From Achromobacter deleyi (lineage in GTDB: Bacteria > Pseudomonadota > Gammaproteobacteria > Burkholderiales > Burkholderiaceae_B), in assembly GCF_016127315.1 (NCBI RefSeq), contig NZ_CP065997.1:6882001-6946000 (forward strand): DNA of 64,000 bases, in the 5' to 3' direction. The translations under genes were made by a program, and so were the position numbers. Numbering within the stretch: the stretch's first letter is position 1; every line of letters starts with the position of its first letter. This document shows, one piece after another, positions 50,822-59,727 of this stretch. Under the pieces are notes generated by a model. The model was not told the origin of the DNA and made no database searches. It saw nothing but the letters and a program-made list of their open reading frames with translations.

Positions 50822-51742
50822 GTGCTGGATTGGGACAGTCTGCGGTATTTCCTGGAGGTCGCGCGGACCCAGCGCGTCAGCGCCGCGGCGCGCAGGCTCG
50901 GGGTCGAGCACACCACGGTGTCGCGCCGCATCCGCGCGCTGGAAACCGAGCTGGACACGCTGCTGTTCGAGAAATCGCGCAGCGCCGGCTTCGTGCTGAC
51001 AGAGGATGGCCAGCGCCTGTTCGTGCACGCGGAGCAGATGGAAAGCACGGTGCACAGCGCCCGCGAGACGCTGTCGGGGATCGGGCAGGCGCTGTCCGGC
51101 CACCTGCGCATCGGCGCCACCGAGGGCTTCGGCAGCTACGTGCTGACGCCGCTGGCGGCCGACTTCCAGCGGCGCTATCCGCACATCACGCTGGACATCC
51201 TGCCGGTGCCGCGCTTCGTCAGCCTGTCCAAGCGCGAGGCCGACCTGGCCATCACGATCGAGCGCCCCCAACGCGGCCCCTATGTGTGCAGCAAGCTGTG
51301 CGACTACACGCTGCGCCTGTACGGCACGCCCGAGTACCTGGCGCGCCATCCGCCGATCCGCGGCCGGGCCGACCTGGCGGGCCACAGCTTCATCGGCTAT
51401 GTCGACGAACTGCTGTTCAGCGAGCGGCTGCGCTACCTGGAAGACCTGCTGCCGGCCAGCCGGGTGGTGTTGCGCAGCACCAGCGTGGTGGCGCAATACC
51501 ACGCGGCGCTGCAGGGCCAGTCGCTGGCCATCCTGCCCTGCTTCATCGCGGCGCAGGACCCGCGGCTCAAGCCGGTGCTGGAAAAGGAAGTGGAGATCAC
51601 GCGTTCATTCTGGATGTATTGCCACGAGGACCTGCGCAAGCTCAAGCGCGTGACGGTGCTGTGGGAGTTCATCCGCAAGTCGGTGCTGAAGAATGCCGAC
51701 CTCTTGGCCGGCAAGCGCGGAACGATGAAATACCTGCCCTGA
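50822..51742 (+). CDS. LysR family transcriptional regulator
   Basis: A 306 aa LysR regulator starting at GTG 50822 with GGGAGCG a few bases upstream. The HTH region VSAAARRLGVEHTTVSRRIRALE (residues 18-40) and a substrate-binding domain beginning near GHLRIGATEGFGSYVLTPL are clear. It is divergent from the amino-acid binding-protein gene and is its likely regulator. Confidence 0.9.
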   Translation: MLDWDSLRYFLEVARTQRVSAAARRLGVEHTTVSRRIRALETELDTLLFEKSRSAGFVLTEDGQRLFVHAEQMESTVHSARETLSGIGQALSGHLRIGATEGFGSYVLTPLAADFQRRYPHITLDILPVPRFVSLSKREADLAITIERPQRGPYVCSKLCDYTLRLYGTPEYLARHPPIRGRADLAGHSFIGYVDELLFSERLRYLEDLLPASRVVLRSTSVVAQYHAALQGQSLAILPCFIAAQDPRLKPVLEKEVEITRSFWMYCHEDLRKLKRVTVLWEFIRKSVLKNADLLAGKRGTMKYLP

Positions 51743-51752
51743 GGACGACAGT

Positions 51753-51774
51753 GGCGGCGCGGTCACGCGCCGCC
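51753..51774. other. Hairpin between convergent LysR and lptF genes
   Basis: GGCGGCGCG (51753-51761) pairs with CGCGCCGCC (51766-51774), loop GTCA. The 99 bp gap between the convergent stops holds this hairpin and no gene. It has no T-tract. Confidence 0.55.
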
Positions 51775-51841
51775 GGAGACCGGGGCCAGCGGCCCGGCTC
51801 ACCGATCCCCGCGCCCCTGGAACGGGCCGCGGGTCGGGCCG

Positions 51842-52942
51842 CTAGCTGTTCTTGGGCGCCTTGACGCGCAGGCGGCGCATCAGCAGGAATGCCGTGAAGG
51901 CGGCCACCACCAGGTGGATCGCCACGGTGCCAACGCCGAAACTGAGCTTGCCGTTGGAAATCCAGGCGCGCGATAGGTTGATCAGGTTCATGTACAGCAG
52001 GCCCACCAGGCCGGCGATCAGCAGGTCGCCGGAACGGCCCAGGCGCGGGTTCACGGCGCCCAGCGGGATCGCCAGCAACGCCAGGTTCAGCGCGGCCAGC
52101 GGCAGCGAGACGCGCCACATCACCTGCGACCAGCTGCTGGTGGTGTTGTCGGCCATCAGCTGCGGCGTGGTGCGCGCCTTGGCCGAGCGCTCGGCGGCGG
52201 CGCGCGCGGACGCGACCGGGTCGTCGCCGCCCTTGCTCTCCAGGCGCAGGCCGTATTTCTCGAAGTGCACCAGGCGGATCTCGGGCGTGCCCGGCTTCAG
52301 GTCGTAGCGATGCCCTTCGCCCAGCACCAGGAAACGGTCGCCGTTGGGCAGGGTTTCGCTGTGGGCGCTGCTGGCGGTCAGCACGCTGAGCCATTCCGGC
52401 CCGGTTTCGCGCGCGAACACGTTGCCCAGTTCGTCGGTCGGCTTGGCCGGGTCCTCGGCGAAGAACACGCGGTTGCCGCCCGCCGATTCCGCGAACTGGC
52501 CGGCCGTGACCTTGGACAGGTCGGAGCGCTGCTCGAAGCGTTCGTGGTATTCGCCGATCTGGCGATAGGCCCAGGGCGCGGCCACCAGCGTCAGGCCGGC
52601 CACCGCGATGGCCACGGGGACGGCGACGCGCAGCACCGGCTTGAGCCAGTCCGCCAGCGACAGGCCGCTGGCGAACCAGACCACCATCTCGGATTCCCGG
52701 TAATTGCGCGTGACGGTGGTGAGCACCGCGATGAAGACCGACACCGCCAGGATGGTCGGCAGCGCCGTGATGGTGGACAGCGCGGCCAGCACGAGCACGA
52801 CGTCCGCCCCGATGTTGCCGCCCGCCGCTTCACCGAGCAGGCGCACCAGCAGCACGCTGAGCCATACGATGAGCAACGTGGAAAAGACAACGCCAGCGTG
52901 ACTGGTGATCTCGCTGACGACAGAGCGTTTGAATAGAGACAT
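51842..52942 (-). CDS. lptF: LPS export ABC transporter permease LptF
   Basis: A 366 aa inner-membrane component of the LptB2FGC complex that moves lipopolysaccharide toward the outer membrane. MSLFKRSVVSEITSHAGVVF at the start, six hydrophobic segments and a periplasmic jellyroll region of about 170 residues match LptF. ATG 52942 faces the pepA start across 55 bp, the usual pepA-lptF divergence. LptG, which normally follows lptF, is not the next gene; the next gene is a convergent LysR gene. Confidence 0.92.
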   Translation of the reverse strand: MSLFKRSVVSEITSHAGVVFSTLLIVWLSVLLVRLLGEAAGGNIGADVVLVLAALSTITALPTILAVSVFIAVLTTVTRNYRESEMVVWFASGLSLADWLKPVLRVAVPVAIAVAGLTLVAAPWAYRQIGEYHERFEQRSDLSKVTAGQFAESAGGNRVFFAEDPAKPTDELGNVFARETGPEWLSVLTASSAHSETLPNGDRFLVLGEGHRYDLKPGTPEIRLVHFEKYGLRLESKGGDDPVASARAAAERSAKARTTPQLMADNTTSSWSQVMWRVSLPLAALNLALLAIPLGAVNPRLGRSGDLLIAGLVGLLYMNLINLSRAWISNGKLSFGVGTVAIHLVVAAFTAFLLMRRLRVKAPKNS

Positions 52943-52997
52943 GGGAGAATATGCGGGATAATCGACCGCATCATACAGACGCACACGGGAAACCCTC

Positions 52998-54503
52998 ATG
53001 GAATTTAGCACACAGACCACTGCTTCCCTGCACCAGATCAAAACCGCCGCCCTGGCGGTCGGGGTCTTCGCCGACGGCGTGTTGAGCCCCGCCGCCGACC
53101 TGATCGACCGTGCCGCCAACGGCGCCGTGCGCGCCGTCACCAAGACCGAATTCCGCGGCCGCGCCGGCAGCACCCTGGTGCTGCGCGCATTGCCGGGCGT
53201 CGCGGCCCAGCGCGTGGTCCTGGTGGGCCTGGGCAAGCAGGATGAATACTCGGCCCGCGCCCACGCCTCGGCCGAACAGGCCTTCGCCGCCGCCTGCGTC
53301 TCGGCCCAGCTGACCGAAGGCGTGTCGACCCTGGCCGCCAACCCGATCGCCGACGTGGCCATCATCGCCCGCGCCCGCAGCGCCGCCATCGCGGCCGGCA
53401 GCGCCACCTATCACTACGACGCCAGCTTCGGCAAGCCCGACCGCGACGCCCGCCCCAAGCTCAAGAAGATCGTCCAGATCGTCGAGCGCGCTGACGCCGC
53501 CCAGGCCCAGAAGGGCCTGCGCGAAGGCGCCGCCATCGCCAACGGCATGGAACTGACCCGCACCCTGGGCAACCTGCCGGGCAACCTCTGCACCCCCACC
53601 TACCTGGGCGAGACCGCCAAGCGCCTGGCGCGCGAATACAAGTCGCTCAAGGTCGAGGTCATGGACCGCAAGCAGGTCGAGGCGCTCGGCATGGGCTCGT
53701 TCCTGTCGGTGGCGCGCGGCTCCGAGGAAGCGCTGCGCTTCATCGTCCTGCGCCACGCCGGCAAGCCCGCCAAGAAGGGCGCCAAGGCGTCCGACGGCCC
53801 CATCGTGCTGGTCGGCAAGGGCATCACCTTCGACGCCGGCGGCATCTCGCTCAAGCCCGCCGCCACGATGGACGAAATGAAGTACGACATGTGCGGCGCC
53901 GCCAGCGTGCTCGGTTCGTTCCGCGCCCTGGCCGAACTGGAACTGCCGCTGGACGTGATCGGCCTGATCCCGGCCTGCGAAAACCTGCCGAGCGGCAAGG
54001 CCAACAAGCCGGGCGACGTGGTCACCAGCATGGCCGGCCTGACCATCGAGATCCTCAACACCGACGCCGAAGGCCGCCTGGTGCTGTGCGACGCGCTGAC
54101 CTACGCCGAGCGCTTCAAGCCCTCCGCCGTCATCGACATCGCCACCCTGACCGGCGCCTGCGTGGTGGCCCTGGGCCACGTCAACACCGGCCTGTTCAGC
54201 AAGGACGACGCGCTGGCCGAGGCCCTCTCGTCGGCCGGCCGCCAAGCCCTGGACACCGCCTGGCGCATGCCGATGGACGATGCCTACCAGGACCAGCTCA
54301 AGTCCAACTTCGCCGACCTGGCCAACATCGGCGGCCCCCCGGCCGGCGCCGTCACGGCCGCCTGCTTCCTGTCGCGCTTCACCAAGTCGTACCGCTGGGC
54401 CCACCTGGACATCGCCGGTACGGCCTGGAAGAGCGGCAAGGACAAGGGCGCCACGGGCCGTCCCGTCCCGCTGCTGATGCAGTTCCTGCTGGACCAGGCT
54501 TGA
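52998..54503 (+). CDS. pepA: Leucyl aminopeptidase (PepA)
   Basis: A 501 aa M17 metalloaminopeptidase that is hexameric in known members and also binds DNA in some bacteria. GKGITFDAGGISLKP and NTDAEGRLVLCDALTYAE hold the metal ligands. Length matches the E. coli enzyme. It is divergent from lptF, with a 55 bp control region, and is followed by holC after 22 bp. Confidence 0.96.
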   Translation: MEFSTQTTASLHQIKTAALAVGVFADGVLSPAADLIDRAANGAVRAVTKTEFRGRAGSTLVLRALPGVAAQRVVLVGLGKQDEYSARAHASAEQAFAAACVSAQLTEGVSTLAANPIADVAIIARARSAAIAAGSATYHYDASFGKPDRDARPKLKKIVQIVERADAAQAQKGLREGAAIANGMELTRTLGNLPGNLCTPTYLGETAKRLAREYKSLKVEVMDRKQVEALGMGSFLSVARGSEEALRFIVLRHAGKPAKKGAKASDGPIVLVGKGITFDAGGISLKPAATMDEMKYDMCGAASVLGSFRALAELELPLDVIGLIPACENLPSGKANKPGDVVTSMAGLTIEILNTDAEGRLVLCDALTYAERFKPSAVIDIATLTGACVVALGHVNTGLFSKDDALAEALSSAGRQALDTAWRMPMDDAYQDQLKSNFADLANIGGPPAGAVTAACFLSRFTKSYRWAHLDIAGTAWKSGKDKGATGRPVPLLMQFLLDQA

Positions 54504-54525
54504 GCGGCCACCCACGGACCCCGGC

Positions 54526-54984
54526 ATGACGCGCATCGACTTCGCCTTTGGCGCGCCCGACCGCTTGCGCATGGCCTGCCAGGTCGTGCGCAAGCGCTAC
54601 CTGGCGGGCCAGCGGCTGGTGGTGTATTGCCGCGAGGGGTCGCGCCTGGCGCAGTTCGACCGCATGCTATGGGCCTTCGACGACACCTCGTTCGTGCCGC
54701 ACGTCCTGGCCAATGACCCGCTGGCGGCCGAGACGCCCGTCGTCCTGACCGCCGGCGATCCGCAACAGGCCGCGCAGGCCGCCGGGGACGGCCCGAACCC
54801 GCCCTGGCTGCTCAATCTCGATGACGACTGCCCGCCGGGCTTCGAGACCTTCGAACGGCTGCTCGAGATCGTCTCGGACGATCCCGAGGACAAGCAGGCC
54901 GCGCGCCAGCGCTGGCGCGTCTACCAGGGCGCCGGCCACACGCCGCAAAGCCACGACCTGAGCCAACGGCAGCCGGGCGCCTGA
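54526..54984 (+). CDS. holC: DNA polymerase III chi subunit
   Basis: A 152 aa protein (E. coli chi is 147 aa). VRKRYLAGQRLVVYCREGSRL, LWAFDDTSFVPH and PWLLNLDDDCP are typical of HolC, which links the clamp loader to single-strand binding protein. It lies in the usual pepA-holC order, 22 bp after pepA. Confidence 0.9.
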   Translation: MTRIDFAFGAPDRLRMACQVVRKRYLAGQRLVVYCREGSRLAQFDRMLWAFDDTSFVPHVLANDPLAAETPVVLTAGDPQQAAQAAGDGPNPPWLLNLDDDCPPGFETFERLLEIVSDDPEDKQAARQRWRVYQGAGHTPQSHDLSQRQPGA

Positions 54985-55045
54985 CCGCCCTCCCCGCATC
55001 CCGCGCCGCCCCCGGGCGGCGCCATCCAGACCCTCGGGAGCCTCC

Positions 55046-55504
55046 ATGCCCCACCGCCCCTCCGATCCCGGCATCCCCACCCTGACCCAGCGGGCCGAAC
55101 CCACGCTGTCCCCGTCCGCGCCGCTGCCGGACGCGCCGCTGCTGACCGAGGTGGCGCAGGACGATGCGCCGGCCTTTGCCGACGACGCCTTTCCGCTGCT
55201 GACGGACCTCGCTCAGGACGACGACGTCCCGCTGCTGACCGAGACAGCCGATGCCGTCGCCATGCCGCCGTCTGCCGCCGCGGCGGTTGGCGGCGCCCAG
55301 GAGGACGCCATCCCCCCGGAGGAGGCCGTCGCCTCGCCCGACGCATCGCCGCAGGCCTCGGTGCTGGCCGCCCGTCTGCAGGCGGAGGTCGAGCAGATCA
55401 TGCGCCAGGCCCTGGCCGACGCCATCGAACAGATCCAGGCGCGCATGGACGAGGAATTGCCGCGTATCGTGGCGCGCGTGCTGCAGGACGTCAGGCCCGG
55501 TTGA
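55046..55504 (+). CDS. DUF2486-like acidic protein of unknown function
   Basis: A 152 aa acidic protein. Its first half is Pro/Asp/Leu-rich with repeats of PLLTE(V/L)AQDD, and it ends in a predicted helix, AEVEQIMRQALADAIEQIQAR. This pattern and its place after holC resemble the DUF2486 proteins of Burkholderia. No enzyme motif is visible. The start ATG 55046 has AGCC-rich upstream sequence and no ideal ribosome site. Confidence 0.65.
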   Translation: MPHRPSDPGIPTLTQRAEPTLSPSAPLPDAPLLTEVAQDDAPAFADDAFPLLTDLAQDDDVPLLTETADAVAMPPSAAAAVGGAQEDAIPPEEAVASPDASPQASVLAARLQAEVEQIMRQALADAIEQIQARMDEELPRIVARVLQDVRPG

Positions 55505-55654
55505 AATCGGCATGACCATCCCCATAATGGGGTCATGCCCGCCCACCCTGCGCGCTAATTCTTCCGAAAACTGGATTCTTCAGGGAACTGTAAGGTATCC
55601 TTGGCATCTAAGCCTTCTAGGCAAATCAATTTCTGCCGTACACAGGAGTCCTCC

Positions 55655-56365
55655 ATGAACGAATATCGTCCGTCCCCCTTTAACCGTTCCGGCACCCTCG
55701 CCGGCGCGCCGGGCGAGGTCGTGCGCAACAAAGTCCTGCGCAACACCTATTGGCTCCTGGCGCTCTCGCTGATCCCGACCGTGCTGGGCGCGGCCGTCGG
55801 CCTGTACACCGGCATCAACCGCGTCATGGGCGCCAGCCCGGGCCTGTCCGCCATCGTGTTCCTGGTGGGCGCCTTCGGCATGATGTTCGCCATCGAGAAG
55901 AACAAGAACAACTCGCTGGGCGTGGTCCTGCTGCTCGCCTTCACGTTCTTCATGGGCGTGATGCTGTCGCGCCTGCTCGGCTTCGTGATGGGCTTCAGCA
56001 ACGGCTCGCAGCTGGTCATGACGGCGTTCGGCGGCACCGCGATCGTGTTCGGCACGATGGCCACGCTGGCCACCACCATCAAGCGCGACCTGTCCGGCCT
56101 GCAGAAATTCCTGTTCATCGGCGCGGTCGTGATCCTGGTGGCGGCCCTGGCCAACATCTTCCTGCAGCTGCCCGCGCTGATGCTGACCATCTCGGTGCTG
56201 GCCATCGTGATCTTCTCGGCGTTCATGCTGGTCGACCTGCAGCGCGTCGTGAATGGCGGTGAAACCAACTACGTGTCCGCCACGCTGGCCATCTACCTGG
56301 ACGTCTACAACGTCTTCTCGAACCTGCTGATGCTGCTGGGCATCTTCGGCGGCAACCGCGAGTAA
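55655..56365 (+). CDS. Bax inhibitor-1/YccA family membrane protein
   Basis: A 236 aa protein with seven hydrophobic segments. The GlyPhe-rich loop TAFGGTAIVFGTMATLATTIKRD and the YLDVYNVFSNLLMLLGIFGG ending are family marks. AGGAG lies 6 bp before ATG 55655. YccA/YbhL proteins are linked to membrane-stress protease FtsH and to Ca2+/H+ leakage, but a firm role is not known. The gene ends at a terminator. Confidence 0.9.
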   Translation: MNEYRPSPFNRSGTLAGAPGEVVRNKVLRNTYWLLALSLIPTVLGAAVGLYTGINRVMGASPGLSAIVFLVGAFGMMFAIEKNKNNSLGVVLLLAFTFFMGVMLSRLLGFVMGFSNGSQLVMTAFGGTAIVFGTMATLATTIKRDLSGLQKFLFIGAVVILVAALANIFLQLPALMLTISVLAIVIFSAFMLVDLQRVVNGGETNYVSATLAIYLDVYNVFSNLLMLLGIFGGNRE

Positions 56366-56390
56366 ACGCGCACCGCTGTTACTGTCACAA

Positions 56391-56420
56391 GGGCCTGCAT
56401 GAACAATGCAGGCCCTTTTT
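56391..56420 (+). terminator. Intrinsic terminator after the Bax inhibitor-1 gene
   Basis: GGGCCTGCAT (56391-56400) pairs with ATGCAGGCCC (56406-56415), loop GAACA, followed by five T residues. Confidence 0.9.
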
Positions 56421-56434
56421 CATTGGAGCCAGCC

Positions 56435-57352
56435 ATGCCCGATCGCCGCCGATTCCTGCAAGCCGCCGCCTGCGCCCCGCTGCTGGCCCAACCGTGGACC
56501 GCGAGCGCCCTGACCACCCGGCAGCCGATGCTGGCGCGCACCATCTGGTCTTCGGGCGAGATGCTGCCGGTGGTCGGGCTGGGCACGGCCGACACCTTCA
56601 ACGTGTCGCCGTCCGACGCCGCCGAGATGGCGCCGCTGGCGCACGTCGTGGATGCGCTGCTGGACGGCCGCGGCTCGCTGATCGACACCGCCCCCAGCTA
56701 CGGCCAGGCCGAGGCCGTCACCGGTGCGCTGCTGGCGCGCGAACCGAACCGGCGTCCACAGGTGTTCCTGGCCACCAAGATCAGCGTCCAGGGCCACGAG
56801 GCGGCCATGCGCCAGATCGAGCAGTCGCGCCGCGCGCTGCGCACCGACAAGCTCGACCTGATCCAGGTCCACAACCTGATCGACACCCGCAACCAGCTGG
56901 CGCTGCTGCGCGACCTCAAGCGGCAAGGGCAGACGCGCTATATCGGTATCACCCACTACACCGATGCGGCCCATGACGAGCTGACCGAACTGGTGGAGCG
57001 CGAAAAGCCCGATTTCGTGCAGATCAACCTGTCGGTGGGCGCGCGCAACGCCGAAAAGCGCCTGCTGCCGGCCTGCCAGGCCAATGGGGTCGCGGTCCTG
57101 GTCAACCGCCCGTTCCAGGACGGCGCGCTGTTCCGCCAGGTTAGGGACCGACCGCTGCCCGGCCTGGCCGCCGACATCGGCTGCACCTCGTGGGCGCAGC
57201 TGTTCCTGAAATTCATCATCGGCCACCCGGCCGTGACCGCGGTCATCCCCGCCACCTCCAAGCCGGCCAACATGGTGGACAACGCGCGGGCCGGCTTCGG
57301 CCAACAACCGGACGCGGCCCTGCGCGAACGCATCGCCGCCCTGCTGGGCTGA
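56435..57352 (+). CDS. Tat-exported aldo/keto reductase
   Basis: A 305 aa protein. Residues 1-30 are a twin-arginine signal (MPDRRRFLQAAACAPLLA), so it is predicted to fold in the cytoplasm and be exported to the periplasm. The rest is an aldo/keto reductase TIM barrel: IDTAPSYGQAEAV (active Tyr), ATKIS (Lys), IQVHNL (His) and cofactor-binding loops near the end. Substrate is unknown. ATG 56435 is 14 bp after the terminator tract of the previous gene, and the next gene starts 4 bp after the stop. Confidence 0.85.
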   Translation: MPDRRRFLQAAACAPLLAQPWTASALTTRQPMLARTIWSSGEMLPVVGLGTADTFNVSPSDAAEMAPLAHVVDALLDGRGSLIDTAPSYGQAEAVTGALLAREPNRRPQVFLATKISVQGHEAAMRQIEQSRRALRTDKLDLIQVHNLIDTRNQLALLRDLKRQGQTRYIGITHYTDAAHDELTELVEREKPDFVQINLSVGARNAEKRLLPACQANGVAVLVNRPFQDGALFRQVRDRPLPGLAADIGCTSWAQLFLKFIIGHPAVTAVIPATSKPANMVDNARAGFGQQPDAALRERIAALLG

Positions 57353-57356
57353 CGCC

Positions 57357-58643
57357 ATGCCCGCCGCCGGCACCTGGCGCCAGCGGACGGCGCAAGCGCT
57401 GGGGATCCTGCCCGGCGAACTGGTCGCGGGCGCCTGCGGCTTCGCCTTCTTCTTTTTCCTGTTCTGCGGCTATTTCATGCTGCGACCGATCCGCGAGACC
57501 CTGGGCATCCAGGCCGGCGTCGACCAGCTGCAATGGCTGTTCACCGCCACCTTCCTCGCCATGCTGGCGGTGGTGCCGCTGTTCGGCTGGCTGTCGGCCC
57601 GGGTGTCGCGCGCGACGCTGGTGACCTGGGCCTACACGGTGTTCGCCGCCACCATGGCCGGCTACGCGGGGCTGTTCCACTGGCAACCCGATGGCGTCTG
57701 GGCGGCGCGCAGCTTCTACGTGTGGCTGTCGGTCTTCAATCTGTTCGTGGTCTCGCTCGGCTGGAGCCTGATGGCCGACGTCTTCCGCATGGAGTCGGCC
57801 AAGCGCCTGTTCGCCTTCATTGCCGCCGGCGCCAGCGCCGGCGGCTTGTGCGGCCCCCTGCTGGGCGGCCTGTTGGCGGGCACGCTCGGCGCAGCGGGCC
57901 TGCTGCTGCTGTCGGCGTTGCTGTTAACGGCCACGCTGCCGCTCAAGCGCTGGCTGCTGCGCTGGCGCGCCGCGACCCGCCCCGAGGACGAGACCGCCGA
58001 ACTGGCGCGTCCGATCCCGGGCGCCATGCTGGCGGGGCTGTCGCGCGTGTTCCAGTCGCCCTACCTGCTGGGCATTGCCGTGCTGGTGCTGCTGCTGGCC
58101 ACCCTCAGCACCTTCCTGTACATGGAGCAGGCGCGGCTGGTGGCCGATACCTTCCCGGACAAGGCGCAGCGCATCCGCGTCTTCGCCACGCTGGACTTCA
58201 TCGTGCAGGCCCTGGCGCTGCTGTCGCAGCTGTTCCTGACCGGCCGCGTCGCCGCCTGGCTGGGCGTGCGCTTCCTGATGGCGGCGGTGCCGCTGGCGAT
58301 GGCGCTGGCGTTCCTGGCGCTGGCGGCCTACCCGGTGTTCGCGGTGCTTGCCGTGGCCATGATCCTGCGGCGCGCCGGCGAATACGCCCTGGTCAAGCCG
58401 GGACGCGAAATGCTGTTCACTGCGGTCCCGCCCGAGGACAAGTACAAGACCAAGAACGCCATCGACACGGTGGTCTATCGCGCCGGCGACGCGGCCAGCG
58501 GCTGGGTCAAGGCCGGGGTCGATGCGCTGGGCCACGGCGTGGCGCTGATCGCCCTGCTGGGCGCGCTGTGCGCGCTGGCCGCGGCGGCGCTCGGCTACGG
58601 ACTGGGGCGCAAGGCCGACCGGCAGGCGCCACCGCAGCCTTAG
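57357..58643 (+). CDS. MFS transporter related to the NTP/NDP exchange (TlcC-like) family
   Basis: A 428 aa membrane protein with 12 hydrophobic segments. LRPIRETLGIQAGVDQLQWLFT near residue 41 and PPEDKYKTKNAIDTVVYRAGD near residue 360 are features shared with bacterial proteins of the nucleotide exchange/TlcC-like MFS class. Known nucleotide exchangers are found mostly in intracellular bacteria, so function here is uncertain. It starts 4 bp after the aldo/keto reductase and is co-transcribed with it. Confidence 0.78.
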   Translation: MPAAGTWRQRTAQALGILPGELVAGACGFAFFFFLFCGYFMLRPIRETLGIQAGVDQLQWLFTATFLAMLAVVPLFGWLSARVSRATLVTWAYTVFAATMAGYAGLFHWQPDGVWAARSFYVWLSVFNLFVVSLGWSLMADVFRMESAKRLFAFIAAGASAGGLCGPLLGGLLAGTLGAAGLLLLSALLLTATLPLKRWLLRWRAATRPEDETAELARPIPGAMLAGLSRVFQSPYLLGIAVLVLLLATLSTFLYMEQARLVADTFPDKAQRIRVFATLDFIVQALALLSQLFLTGRVAAWLGVRFLMAAVPLAMALAFLALAAYPVFAVLAVAMILRRAGEYALVKPGREMLFTAVPPEDKYKTKNAIDTVVYRAGDAASGWVKAGVDALGHGVALIALLGALCALAAAALGYGLGRKADRQAPPQP

Positions 58644-58733
58644 CTTTCACCGAACAACCATCTTAGAAAACCAAACGGATTCCCGGCGCGGCCGCCGCAC
58701 AATAGCGCAGCCCTCAACGTTCCGGGAATCGTC

Positions 58734-59696
58734 ATGAAACGCTCCGCCCGCCTTGCCGCCCTGTTGCTCTGCCTGACCGCGCAGCCCGCGCTGGCCGAAT
58801 ACCCGGAACGGGCGATCACGATGATCGTGCCGGCCGCCGCCGGCGGCAACGCCGACATCACCGCCCGGCTCGTCGGCCAGGAAATGAGCCGCGTGCTGGG
58901 CCAGCCGGTGGTGATCGAAAACCGCGTCGGCGCGGGCGGCCGCATCGGCACCCAGGCGCTGGTGCGCGCGGCGGCCGACGGCTACACCATCGGCTATGCG
59001 CATGTCGGCACGCTGGTGCTGCATCGCTACCTCTTCAAACAGCAACTGTACAACCTGGACCGCGACATCACGCCGATCGGGCTGGTGGCCGAAACCCCCA
59101 ACGTCATCGTCGTCAACGCCGCCTCGCCCTATCGCGACCTGAAGAGCTTCATCGACGCCAGCCGCGCCCAGCCCGACCGCCTGACCATGACGTCGGCCGA
59201 TCCCGGCACCACCAGCGAAGTCGGCGTCAAGCTGTTCATCGCCCAGACCGGCGCGGCGGTGCGGCAGATTCCCTACAAGGCCACCGCAGCGCAACTGGCC
59301 GACCTGCTGGGCGGCCACGTCGATTCGATGATGGAGAACCTGCCGCCCCTGATCGGCAACCTGAAGGATGGCCGCCTGCGCGCGCTGGCGGTCACCACCA
59401 AGGCCCGCGCCGCCTCCAACCCGGACGTGCCGACGGTGGCCGAGCAAGGCTATCCCGACTACGAGCAATCGGCCTGGAGCGCGCTGGTGGCGCCGGCCGG
59501 CACGCCGCCCGCCGTCATCGCGCGACTGAACGCGGCGATGAATGCCGCGCTGCGCGCCGAGCCTGTCGCCCGCGAACTGCGCAGCCGCTCCCAGGAACCG
59601 CTCGGCGGCACGCCCGCCGACGTCCAGACCCAGATTCAGAAGGAACTGCCCAAATGGGAACACCTCATCAAGGCCGCCGGCACCACGCTGGATTGA
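58734..59696 (+). CDS. Tripartite tricarboxylate transporter (Bug/TctC) binding protein
   Basis: A 320 aa periplasmic protein. A signal peptide ends in the ALAEYP region (about residue 22). The Bug/TctC features ITMIVPAAAGGNADITARLV and QPVVIENRVGAGGRIGT follow at the N-terminus. This family is greatly expanded in Bordetella and binds small carboxylates. It begins a unit with the deacylase, PLP enzyme and LysR genes; the next start is 31 bp away. Confidence 0.9.
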   Translation: MKRSARLAALLLCLTAQPALAEYPERAITMIVPAAAGGNADITARLVGQEMSRVLGQPVVIENRVGAGGRIGTQALVRAAADGYTIGYAHVGTLVLHRYLFKQQLYNLDRDITPIGLVAETPNVIVVNAASPYRDLKSFIDASRAQPDRLTMTSADPGTTSEVGVKLFIAQTGAAVRQIPYKATAAQLADLLGGHVDSMMENLPPLIGNLKDGRLRALAVTTKARAASNPDVPTVAEQGYPDYEQSAWSALVAPAGTPPAVIARLNAAMNAALRAEPVARELRSRSQEPLGGTPADVQTQIQKELPKWEHLIKAAGTTLD

Positions 59697-59727
59697 CCCC
59701 CCATCGCCCGCAACCGGAAGGCACGCC

